Below, in pieces: positions 25,681 through 33,577 of a stretch of DNA of 44,436 bases. The notes beneath the pieces are model-generated. The model was given only the letters and a program-made list of their open reading frames with translations, was not told the origin of the DNA and made no database searches. The first letter of the stretch is position 1; every line of letters starts with the position of its first letter. The stretch comes from JAVXNW01 sp036645575. Lineage in GTDB: Bacteria > Bacillota > Clostridia > Christensenellales > Aristaeellaceae. The stretch covers positions 1-44,436 of the forward strand of contig JAVXNW010000006.1 of the NCBI GenBank assembly GCA_036645575.1, read 5' to 3'. Position numbers and translations under genes: made by a program.

Positions 25681-27492
25681 TTACTGGGCGAGCGCGAACG
25701 CGGCGGCACTTTCGCCGGCGATCTTGCCCCAGACGATGGTGCTGGTGTTGGCCAGGCCGCCGATGTTGGCGCTTCCGCCGATGTTGGCGCCGCCGGCCAA
25801 TTCGCCGCACTCGTACAGGCCGACGATCGGCTCATGGTTCTGGTTGAGCACCTGCGCGTCCGTGTTCATCAGCGGGCCGCCCTTTGTCAGCATGACGTAG
25901 GGGCAGGTCTTGATCGCGTAGAACGGACCTGCGTCAACGCGGGACATGGTGGCCACGTCGCGGCCAAAGTCCTTGTCGGTTCCCGCGTCCACATAGCCGT
26001 TGTAGGTTTCGATCGTCTTGGCAAGGCCAACCGCGTCAAGCCCCGCGTTGGCGGCCAGCTCTTCAAGCGTCGCGCCGGTGAAGACGCAGTTCTTGTCGTT
26101 CATCAGCTGGTCAAAGTAGACCCAGTTCTCATCGGGTTTGCCGGAGAAGCCGCCGCCCACCTTGAGGATGGGGTCCTGCGCGTCCTTGACCGCTTGGTTA
26201 AAGACGATGTAGACCAGGTTTTCCGGCGCGCCCGCGTAGGCGGCCTTGCGCTCGCTGTCGAGGCTTCCAAATTCGCTCACGATGCGCTCGCCCTTCTGGT
26301 TGACCCAGAGGACGTTCGGGTACTCGTTGACGACCGCCGTGCACTCGACGTCAAAGCCGCCGACCGGCACGCCGCCCGGATAGGCGGGCAGGTAGTCCAT
26401 GTTGTTAAACAGCGCCCCGGCCTTTTCCGCAAAGCGGTAGCCGTCGCCGGTGACGAACGCGGGCGACATGGTCAGGACGTTGGCGAAGTTGTAGCGATGG
26501 ATCAGGTCCTCGTTGTGGCCGTAGCCGCCGGTCGCAAGCACGGTTGCGGGCGCGCGATACTCGGTCTTGGCTTCGTCGTTCATGATGACGCCCTTGACGG
26601 CGCCGTCCTCGACGATGATGTCCGCGACTTCCGCGTCAAGCAGCAGCGCCACTTGACCCTTTTCGACATAGCCCGCCAGCACGCCTTCGACGGCTGCGGC
26701 AATGGCTTTTCCGCCGCCCGCCACGCGGCACTCGCGCGCGACGTTGAAGGCATCGTAGCTCGCCGACATCTGGGGAATGCGGTCGCCGAAGTCAACGCCC
26801 AGCGAATCCAGCCAATCGACCGCCGCGGTCGCATTTTCGGTGTGCTTCTGGGTCAGTTCTTTGACGTTGGTGCCGCCGCCCATGCGCTCGATGTCCGCCG
26901 CGAAGTTCTCCGGCGAATCCTCAAGGCCGGCAGCGATCTGCATCTTGGTGCCCGCCGCCGAGGTGGTGCCGCCCGCATAGCGGATGGAACCGCCGGTCGC
27001 GCTGTTTTTCTCCACCAAATAGACCTTCGCGCCCGCTTCCGCCGCCGCGATCGCGGCGTTCATGCCGCTCGAGCCCGCGCCGACGATGATGACGTCGGGA
27101 TCGGCAAAGGGCAGAACGGTCGGGGCGACTTCCTCGGCGGGTGCTTCCACCGCGACGAGGGTCATGCCGGACTGGGTGAGCGCGTCCGCCGCCGCCGCCA
27201 GAACCGCCGTGCTCGAAACGGTCGCGCCGGCAATGGCGTCCACCGAAACGGAATTGGCCTCCATCATTTTGCCGGGCAGCTGCTCGATCGCCATCGAGCC
27301 AATGCCCTCGGTTTCGCTTGCGCCTACGGCGGTGGCGGACGTGATGTGACCGTCTTCAATCGTGAGCGTCACGCTCACTTCGCCGCCGAAGCCCTGCGCG
27401 GTCGCCGTGTAGTCCTCCGCCAGCGCGCTCGGAGCAAGCGCCAGCATGAGCACCAGCGCCGCCGACAGGGTTTTTAAAAATCCCTTCTTCAT
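25681..27492 (-). CDS. Secreted FMN/FAD flavoprotein reductase (fumarate reductase/UrdA-like)
   Basis: The product has 603 residues. The ATG at 27492 follows GGAGG at 8 bases. The signal peptide (KTLSAALVLMLALAPSALA|ED) has no lipobox. Residues ~30-110 are an FMN_bind domain with flavinylation motif DAIAGAT (85-91), where ApbE would attach FMN to Thr91. Residues ~132-600 are an FAD_binding_2 domain (DVIIVGAGSSGMNAAIAAAE, GGTTSAAGTKMQ, ATGGYGHNEDLI, CGELAGGANIGG). Proteins of this type reduce an outside acceptor with electrons from the membrane. The fumarate-reductase TTRDKAS motif reads GSLDSERKAA here, so the acceptor is probably not fumarate. No ApbE or electron donor is encoded nearby. Confidence 0.87.
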   Translation of the reverse strand: MKKGFLKTLSAALVLMLALAPSALAEDYTATAQGFGGEVSVTLTIEDGHITSATAVGASETEGIGSMAIEQLPGKMMEANSVSVDAIAGATVSSTAVLAAAADALTQSGMTLVAVEAPAEEVAPTVLPFADPDVIIVGAGSSGMNAAIAAAEAGAKVYLVEKNSATGGSIRYAGGTTSAAGTKMQIAAGLEDSPENFAADIERMGGGTNVKELTQKHTENATAAVDWLDSLGVDFGDRIPQMSASYDAFNVARECRVAGGGKAIAAAVEGVLAGYVEKGQVALLLDAEVADIIVEDGAVKGVIMNDEAKTEYRAPATVLATGGYGHNEDLIHRYNFANVLTMSPAFVTGDGYRFAEKAGALFNNMDYLPAYPGGVPVGGFDVECTAVVNEYPNVLWVNQKGERIVSEFGSLDSERKAAYAGAPENLVYIVFNQAVKDAQDPILKVGGGFSGKPDENWVYFDQLMNDKNCVFTGATLEELAANAGLDAVGLAKTIETYNGYVDAGTDKDFGRDVATMSRVDAGPFYAIKTCPYVMLTKGGPLMNTDAQVLNQNHEPIVGLYECGELAGGANIGGSANIGGLANTSTIVWGKIAGESAAAFALAQ

Positions 27493-27537
27493 AGCCATTT
27501 CCTCCATTGTAATTGCTGGGCATCCGCCCGCAATATA

Positions 27538-27568
27538 ATTATACTGTCTAAAGGGATAGGCGTGTCAA
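27538..27568 (-). promoter_or_regulatory. Promoter of the flavinylated reductase gene
   Basis: On the minus strand there is TTGACA (27568-27563) and TATAAT (27543-27538) with a 19-base spacer, longer than optimal. It lies about 45 bases before the ATG. Confidence 0.65.
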
Positions 27569-27715
27569 GGCGTTATGCCGAAAATTTTAAGGAATCGCTG
27601 ATTAAAGAACGTGCGTGAGGCGGGGAAAAGCGTCCCTGCGCGCGGACAATTCTTTGCGTCTCTGTTTTTGATGAATCAGATGTCGGAATATTAGAGAATA
27701 TCTCTGAAAAAATAC

Positions 27716-27744
27716 TTTACAATGAACGCTCAAAAGAATAGAAT
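27716..27744 (+). promoter_or_regulatory. Promoter of the AraC-lacZ-ABC operon
   Basis: TTTACA (27716-27721), a 17-base spacer and TAGAAT (27739-27744), each one mismatch from consensus. The palindrome AGAATATTCT overlaps the -10. The leader to the AraC ATG is about 115 bases. Confidence 0.7.
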
Positions 27745-27866
27745 ATTCTTATAGATATTCGATGTTTTTGCGGCAATACGCCTTGAACATATCTCTTTAT
27801 TGTGAATTTATCACTTGCGCAACAGATGGTCGAGAACCACGATATCTGAAAAGAGGGAGCTGCATC

Positions 27867-28793
27867 ATGGAAAAGGCATGTTTGCTGGAACAGTTGTCCC
27901 CCTATGTCCGCGAGGTGGGGCTTCAGCGGCATGATTCGTGGCGCACCAAGCCTCGCAGGATCTACGATCACGAGTTTTTGTATTGCCTGCTGGGCACCGC
28001 GCACGTCTGCCTCGGCGGGCGGGAATATCGCCTGGCGCCAGGCGATCTGTGCATCGTCCCGCCGGACACGCCGCATACGCTGTGGAGCGACGGGGGCGAA
28101 CCTTGGGAAATCTACTGGTTTCACTGCGATTTGTTTTTTTACGAGGATCGGACGTGGATCTATGGCATCTACAACACGCCGGAAAAATATGCGCGATTGT
28201 TTGGCGAAGCGTTGCCGGGTCGCGAACACATTCGGGCAAATCCCGTGTTTGAGGGCGGTATGCGGTTGCCCGAATGCGTCACGTTCAAGGACGCGATGGA
28301 TGTCGAGTTTCTGTTCCGAAGCCTGTTTCGCCTGTACTGTCGCCAAGATCCGGACTTTCCGATTCTTTCAAAGGCCATGGCGCTTCAGGTGATCAGCGCG
28401 GTTTTTACGGCCGGCGGCTGGCTCAAGAACAACGATTGCACTTCCTGCCGTGCCGCAGATCTGATCAAGACGTATATCGACAACAATTATTACCGCAAAT
28501 TAACCGTTGCGGAAATCTGCGCGTGTTCGGACTACAACCCCGACTATGCCGGAAAGATCTTCAAGCGCGAAGTTGGTCAGTCGATCATGTCGTACCTGAA
28601 CAGGGTGCGCGTCGAGCGGGCCAAGATGTTGTTTTTTGACGCGGACCTTACGCTGTCGGACATCGCCGAGATGACCGGATTTTCAAGTGAAAACTATTTT
28701 TTTACGGTCGTCCGTAAACTGGAGGGCACGACGCCGACGCGCATGCGCCAGCGCCTGCTCAGTATTATTGAACAGACGGAGAAAAGTATATGA
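27867..28793 (+). CDS. AraC-family transcriptional regulator of the beta-galactosidase operon
   Basis: The product has 308 residues. The N-terminal cupin-like sensor domain (~30-110) shows HEFLYCLLGTAHVCLGGREY and APGDLCIVPPDTPH. The C-terminal pair of helix-turn-helix motifs (~205-300) shows LTVAEICACSDYNPDYAGKI and LTLSDIAEMTGFSSENYFFT, ending in the family's TPTRMRQ. The start is ATG 27867 with AGAGGGAG upstream; the open frame extends further but without an RBS. Its stop overlaps the start of lacZ (ATGA), so it is the first gene of the operon and probably activates it on sensing a galactoside. Confidence 0.9.
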   Translation: MEKACLLEQLSPYVREVGLQRHDSWRTKPRRIYDHEFLYCLLGTAHVCLGGREYRLAPGDLCIVPPDTPHTLWSDGGEPWEIYWFHCDLFFYEDRTWIYGIYNTPEKYARLFGEALPGREHIRANPVFEGGMRLPECVTFKDAMDVEFLFRSLFRLYCRQDPDFPILSKAMALQVISAVFTAGGWLKNNDCTSCRAADLIKTYIDNNYYRKLTVAEICACSDYNPDYAGKIFKREVGQSIMSYLNRVRVERAKMLFFDADLTLSDIAEMTGFSSENYFFTVVRKLEGTTPTRMRQRLLSIIEQTEKSI

Positions 28794-31762
28794 ACAATTT
28801 TTTGATCACGGACGAACCCTTTTGCGACCTGAATACGCTTGAAATCAACCGCTGCGCGCCGCGCGCTAATTTTGCGCCTGCGGGGGCGCGCACGCTGCTC
28901 AACGGAAAGTGGGCGTTTCGCCTGCTGGCCTCGCCGCTGCTTGCGAGCGACGAAGTCGTCTCCGAGGCGGGCACGCGCGAAAACGGCTATGCCGAAATCG
29001 ACGTGCCGCGCTCGTGGCAGTTTGCGGGGTACGGGACATTTCTCTACACCGACGAGGATTTCCCCTTTCCGATCAACCCGCCCTATGTTCCGGCAAAAAA
29101 CGACACCGGCGTGTACAAGCGCGCCTTCTTTGCGGATTTCGCGCCCGACGAGCGCATCTTTTTGCGCTTTGAGGGGGTCGAGAGCTGCCTTTTGCTGTAC
29201 GTAAACGAACAATTTGTGGGCTACTCGCAAGGAAGCCGCCTGCCCGCGGAATTTGAGGTGACGCAATTTGTCGTTCCGGGCGAAAACGCGCTGACGGTCG
29301 TCGTCCCGCAGTACTGCGACGGGAGCTACCTCGAGGATCAGGACATGTGGTGGCTGGGCGGGATCATCCGCGACGTGGCGCTGCTCCGCCGCCCCGCGCG
29401 CTTTTTGCGCAATTTCACCTTTGACGCGGACTATGAGGCCGATCTTAGGCGCGGCACGCTGACTGTCAGGCCCCAAATCGAGGGCGGTGGAACGGCGGCG
29501 CTCACGGTGCTGGACGAAAATGGCGCGTGCGTGCTCGATCAACCGATATCAAGTGGCGGTTCGAGCGCGTTTGTGCTAAATGGCGTGACGCCGTGGAACG
29601 CGGAAGCGCCGCATCTCTATACGCTGGAGGTGCGGCTGCCCGGCGAGGTCGTCTCCTTTAAAGCGGGCTTCCGGCGCGTCGAAATCCGGGCGGGCGTTTT
29701 GCGCCTAAACGGCCAACGGCTGATGCTGCGCGGCGTCAATCGCCACGAGTACAGCCCGGTGAACGGGCGCGCGGTGACCGAGGCGGAAACGAAAAACGAC
29801 CTTGTGCGGATGAAATCGATCGGGCTTAACGCGGTGCGCACCGCGCACTATCCGAATAATCCCTTCTTCTACGACCTGTGCGACGCGCTTGGGCTGTACG
29901 TGATCGCCGAGTGCGACCTTGAGACGCACGGATTTGAAATTGAGGGAATGCCCACACGCCTGTTGGACGACCCCGCGTGGGAAAGCGCCTACCTGGACCG
30001 CATTGAGCGCACCGTCGCGCGCGACCGCAACCACGCGTGCGTGACGCTGTGGTCGCTGGGCAACGAGTCCGCGTGCGGCGCGCACTTTGTCGCGATGTAC
30101 CGCTGGATCGTGGAAAACGACCCGACGCGCCCGGTTCACTACGAGGGCGACCGGCTGGGCGTCGCGAGCGACGTCTCAAGCACCATGTACTCGACGCTCG
30201 ACCAACTGCGCGCGCTCGACTTACAGGAGCCTTTAAGGCCGCACATCCTGTGCGAATTTGCCCACGCGATGGGCAACGGCCCGGGCGGGCTCAAGGAGTA
30301 CGTCGAGCTGATGGAGCATTCGCGGCGCATTCAGGGGTATTTTGTCTGGGAATGGCGCGACCACGGCGTCTATCGGCAGGGCGCGGACGGAAGCGTTCGC
30401 TACCTGCACGGCGGCGACTTTGATTCGCCCTACCATTCGGGCAACTTCTGCATGGATGGCCTGCTTGCCTCGGACGGAACGCCCACGCCCGGCTTTTACG
30501 CCTATCAAAAGGCGGTCGAACCGGCGCGCGCGCTGTCGATCACTTGGCCAAGGTCGCTGTGCCTTCAGAACCGGCGCGCGTTTAAGGCGTTCTCGCACGC
30601 GACGATGACCGCGCAATTGGTGCGGGACGGCGAAGTGATCGCCGAGGCGACCACCCCTCTTTCGGAAATTCTGCCGGGCGAAGCGCGCGAGGTCAAATTG
30701 CCGGACGCGCTTGCGCTGCCGATTCCCGAAAACGCGCTGTACACATTGACGCTTACCTTTTACGAAGAGGGGCTGGTGCTGGGCCTCGCGCAGGAGATCC
30801 TCAAGGAATATGCGCCCGCGCCGCTTGCGATAACGGCGCGTCCCCCGCTGTGCACGCGGCGACGCGACGCGTTTTGCGTGACCGGCGAGCGCTTCTCCCT
30901 TGAAATATCGCTGATCGACGGGCGCGTGCGCCACTACCGCGTGGACGAAAGAGAGCTCATGAGCGAAGGGCCCGCGCTTGACTTCTTCCGCGCCTACATA
31001 GACAACGATCGCCTGCAAAGGGCGCAGTGGGAAAAGCTTCGACTTTCCTGCCTTGAGACATGCGTCTACCGCGCGGAGGCGACCCAGGCGGCGGACGCGC
31101 TTGAAATTTGCCTGACCGGCGCGTGCGGCGCGCGCAGCCGAAGTTTTCGCTGCGAGTTTACGCTGCGCTACCGGATCGATGGCGCCGGGCGCGTGGCGCT
31201 GTGGATTTCGGGCGCGTTTTTAGGCGCTGTTAGCCCGGAGGATCAACTGCCGCGCATCGGAACGACCGCGCATATTGACGCGCGCTTGGAAAATAGCCTC
31301 TACCTCGGCTTTGGGCCGGACGAGAATTACGTGGACAGCGTCGATCAGGCACAGAAGTCCATTTACCGCGCGCGCGTGGACGAGGCCTTCCGCTACGAAT
31401 GCCCGCAGGACTGCGGAAACCGCACGGGCGTCTCGTTTGTCGCGTTCGCGGATGGCGATCAAGACGGGCTCGTCTTTTCGGCGCTCGTCCCCAAGGACAT
31501 GAGCGCCAAGCGCTGCACGGACGCGGATCTGTCGCGCGCCCGGCACGCGGCGGACCTTCCTCGGCGGGATTTTATCGAAGTGCACTTTGACCTGATCAAC
31601 GCAGGCCTCGGAAGCGGCAGCTGCGGGCCCGCGCGCCTTGCGCAATACGCTGCGCCAATGCGCCCGTTTGCCTTTGAAATGGCCTTTGCCCCCACGCGCA
31701 AGGAGACAATTTTGCGCGACGCCCGGCGCGCGCAGGGGTATCTCATGAACCGATTTGAATAG
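28790..31762 (+). CDS. lacZ: Beta-galactosidase, GH2 (LacZ type)
   Basis: The product has 990 residues, close to the usual LacZ length. It shows a sugar-binding jelly roll (PRSWQFAGYGTFLYT), an Ig-like domain, and a TIM barrel with RGVNRHEYSPVNGR, NAVRTAHYPNNPFFYDLCDA and ECDLETHG. The acid/base is Glu426 in SLGNESACG and the nucleophile is Glu489 in ILCEFAHAMGNGPGG. The C-terminal beta-galactosidase small-chain domain includes LYLGFGPDENYVDS. No signal peptide is seen; it hydrolyses imported beta-galactosides in the cytoplasm. The start overlaps the AraC stop by 4 bases (ATGA), and the ABC permeases follow directly. Confidence 0.95.
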   Translation: MNNFLITDEPFCDLNTLEINRCAPRANFAPAGARTLLNGKWAFRLLASPLLASDEVVSEAGTRENGYAEIDVPRSWQFAGYGTFLYTDEDFPFPINPPYVPAKNDTGVYKRAFFADFAPDERIFLRFEGVESCLLLYVNEQFVGYSQGSRLPAEFEVTQFVVPGENALTVVVPQYCDGSYLEDQDMWWLGGIIRDVALLRRPARFLRNFTFDADYEADLRRGTLTVRPQIEGGGTAALTVLDENGACVLDQPISSGGSSAFVLNGVTPWNAEAPHLYTLEVRLPGEVVSFKAGFRRVEIRAGVLRLNGQRLMLRGVNRHEYSPVNGRAVTEAETKNDLVRMKSIGLNAVRTAHYPNNPFFYDLCDALGLYVIAECDLETHGFEIEGMPTRLLDDPAWESAYLDRIERTVARDRNHACVTLWSLGNESACGAHFVAMYRWIVENDPTRPVHYEGDRLGVASDVSSTMYSTLDQLRALDLQEPLRPHILCEFAHAMGNGPGGLKEYVELMEHSRRIQGYFVWEWRDHGVYRQGADGSVRYLHGGDFDSPYHSGNFCMDGLLASDGTPTPGFYAYQKAVEPARALSITWPRSLCLQNRRAFKAFSHATMTAQLVRDGEVIAEATTPLSEILPGEAREVKLPDALALPIPENALYTLTLTFYEEGLVLGLAQEILKEYAPAPLAITARPPLCTRRRDAFCVTGERFSLEISLIDGRVRHYRVDERELMSEGPALDFFRAYIDNDRLQRAQWEKLRLSCLETCVYRAEATQAADALEICLTGACGARSRSFRCEFTLRYRIDGAGRVALWISGAFLGAVSPEDQLPRIGTTAHIDARLENSLYLGFGPDENYVDSVDQAQKSIYRARVDEAFRYECPQDCGNRTGVSFVAFADGDQDGLVFSALVPKDMSAKRCTDADLSRARHAADLPRRDFIEVHFDLINAGLGSGSCGPARLAQYAAPMRPFAFEMAFAPTRKETILRDARRAQGYLMNRFE

Positions 31763-31774
31763 GAGGTGGGCTCT

Positions 31775-32659
31775 ATGCAAAGGCGGATGCGCGCACTGCT
31801 TCCCAACCAAAAAAGTGCGCCCTACTATTTCATCGCGCCGCTCTTCATCATCTTTTCGCTTTTCATCGTGTACCCCATCGTAGACTCGTTTATCATGAGT
31901 TTTCAGACGTTCAAGGCGGGCAAGTACTTGTTTGCGGGGCTTGACAATTACGCGACGCTTGTGCGCGATCCGGTTTTTCTGATCACGCTTAAGAACACGC
32001 TCATCTACCTGATCATTCAGGTGCCGGTGATGGTGGTGCTCTCCCTCGGGCTGGCATCGCTGCTTGACACACGCGGCCTGCGCGGCAAAGCGCTGTTTCG
32101 AACGGGTCTGTTTTTGCCCTCGGTCACCGCGCTGGTCGCCTATTCGCTGGTGTTTAAGCTGCTGCTCAACGCGGACTATGGCTTTATCAACTTCCTGTTG
32201 TCGAAGGTCGGAATCGCCCCGGTCGACTGGCTGAACAGCCGAATCGGCGCGCGCGCGTCGATCATCCTCTCGATGACGTGGCGCTGGACGGGGTACAACA
32301 TGATCATCATGATTGCGGGATTACAGGCGATCCCGCAGGATATCTATGAGGCGGCCTCCATTGACGGCGCAAGTGCGTGGCAAAAGTTTGTGCGCATCAC
32401 AATTCCGATGATGCGCTCGATCATCCTGTTCGTGTCGGTCACGTCCACCATCGGCACCTTTCAGCTCTTCGATGAAAGCTACGTCCTGACGGCGGGCGGG
32501 CCAAACAACGCGACGATCACCATGGCCCATTACCTGTACAACACGGGCTTTCGCTACTTCAAATTCGGCTATGCCGCCGCGATCAGCTACGCGATGGTGT
32601 TGATCATCCTGCTGTTGTCGGTGCTGCAGTTCAAACTTGGAGGCGATGAAGATGCGTAG
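31775..32659 (+). CDS. Carbohydrate ABC transporter permease, MalF/LacF type
   Basis: The product has 294 residues. I use ATG 31775 because AGGAGGTGG lies just upstream. About six membrane helices and the EAA loop YEAASIDGASAWQKFVRI are present, and LTAGGPNNATITMAHYLYN is the family motif after it. Its stop lies 8 bases inside the next permease gene. With the neighbouring permease and binding protein it imports the galactoside handled by lacZ. No ATPase is in the operon. Confidence 0.93.
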   Translation: MQRRMRALLPNQKSAPYYFIAPLFIIFSLFIVYPIVDSFIMSFQTFKAGKYLFAGLDNYATLVRDPVFLITLKNTLIYLIIQVPVMVVLSLGLASLLDTRGLRGKALFRTGLFLPSVTALVAYSLVFKLLLNADYGFINFLLSKVGIAPVDWLNSRIGARASIILSMTWRWTGYNMIIMIAGLQAIPQDIYEAASIDGASAWQKFVRITIPMMRSIILFVSVTSTIGTFQLFDESYVLTAGGPNNATITMAHYLYNTGFRYFKFGYAAAISYAMVLIILLLSVLQFKLGGDEDA

Positions 32660-33464
32660 AGCGCTCGTCTATGGCATGCTATCGATCGCCCTGCTCGCGT
32701 CGCTGTTCCCGTTTTTCTACATGTTCGTGTGCGCGACGAACGATAACGCCGCGATTCAGGCAATTCCGCCCAGTCTTGTGCCCGGCTCCATGCTCGCGCA
32801 CAACTACTCGGTGCTAGACGAAAAGGTAGGGGTCGCGCGGGTCGCGTTCAATTCGCTTGTGACCGCGCTCATCTACACATCTTTCACGCTGCTGTTTCAC
32901 TCGATGGCGGGGTACGCGCTGGTCAAGTTCAAGTTTCGCGGGCGCGGACTGTTTTGGGGAATGCTGCTGATTACGATGATGCTCCCCCAAGAAATGACCT
33001 ACATTCCGCGATTCTCACTCATGAACCGAATTGGATGGACAAACAGCTATCAGGCGCTGATCTTCCCGGCGCTGGCCAACTCGTTTGGCGTGTTCCTGAT
33101 GCGGCAGAATTTTCAGGCGTTCCCGACCTCGCTGATCGAGCAAGGGCGCATCGACGGTTCCAGCGAGTTTGGCATCTTCTTTCGCATTGCACTACCGAAC
33201 ATGAAGCCCGCGCTGGGCGCGCTGGGCATCTACATGTTCATGAGCAACTGGAACAGCTTCATGTGGCCGCTGATCATATTGGGTACCAAAGACATGTACA
33301 CCTTCCCCGTCGCGCTGGCGATGCTGGACGGAAACCCGTGGCGCAAGGAGATGGGGGTCATCATGCTGGCATCCGCGATCTCCATTCTGCCCATCCTGCT
33401 GATCTTCCTCCTCTTCCAAAAGCAATTTGTCGCAGGTGTCATGGGTGGCGCAATCAAGGAATAG
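32652..33464 (+). CDS. Carbohydrate ABC transporter permease, MalG/LacG type
   Basis: The product has 270 residues from ATG 32652, which is 8 bases after GGAGG; in-frame TTG 32637 and ATG 32646 are too close to that site. About six membrane helices are predicted. The EAA loop is the variant IEQGRIDGSSEFGIFFRI, with Gln-Gly in place of Ala-Ala. It ends GVMGGAIKE as usual for the family. It overlaps the upstream permease by 8 bases. Confidence 0.92.
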   Translation: MRRALVYGMLSIALLASLFPFFYMFVCATNDNAAIQAIPPSLVPGSMLAHNYSVLDEKVGVARVAFNSLVTALIYTSFTLLFHSMAGYALVKFKFRGRGLFWGMLLITMMLPQEMTYIPRFSLMNRIGWTNSYQALIFPALANSFGVFLMRQNFQAFPTSLIEQGRIDGSSEFGIFFRIALPNMKPALGALGIYMFMSNWNSFMWPLIILGTKDMYTFPVALAMLDGNPWRKEMGVIMLASAISILPILLIFLLFQKQFVAGVMGGAIKE

Positions 33465-33495
33465 CGCTTGACGCCCAGGCGCGCAAGTATTTTGT

Positions 33496-33556
33496 CGCCC
33501 CCTTGGGGGGCGCGGCCGCTCCGCCCATTGGTTTTAGAATCATGCACCGTGTGCAT
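33496..33556 (+). other. Two hairpins between permease and binding-protein gene
   Basis: CGCCCCC/GGGGGCG (33496-33512, 7 bp) and ATGCAC-CGT-GTGCAT (33542-33556) lie just before the SD of the binding-protein gene. There is no U-run, so they are more likely mRNA-stabilising or processing structures that raise binding-protein levels than terminators. Confidence 0.45.
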
Positions 33557-33577
33557 AAAAATAAGGAGGTCATTCCC

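Larger units (their letters stand above)
27508..27866. other. AT-rich divergent regulatory region between reductase and AraC operon
   Basis: No gene is seen. It holds promoters facing both ways (27538-27568 minus and 27716-27744 plus). It also holds two short palindromes: AGAGA-ATA-TCTCT (27693-27705), upstream of the plus -35, and AGAATATTCT (27740-27749), overlapping its -10. These are candidate sites for the AraC regulator. The stretch 27690-27830 is clearly more AT-rich than its surroundings. Confidence 0.5.

Noticed and set aside
25645..27477. Plus-strand open frame of 610 codons opposite the flavinylated reductase gene
   Set aside because: Low-complexity Arg/Val/His composition; the minus frame has FMN and FAD motifs and a signal peptide.
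27762..27866. N-terminal extension of the AraC regulator
   Set aside because: The extension lacks an RBS and lies in the AT-rich leader; ATG 27867 has an SD and begins the conserved domain.
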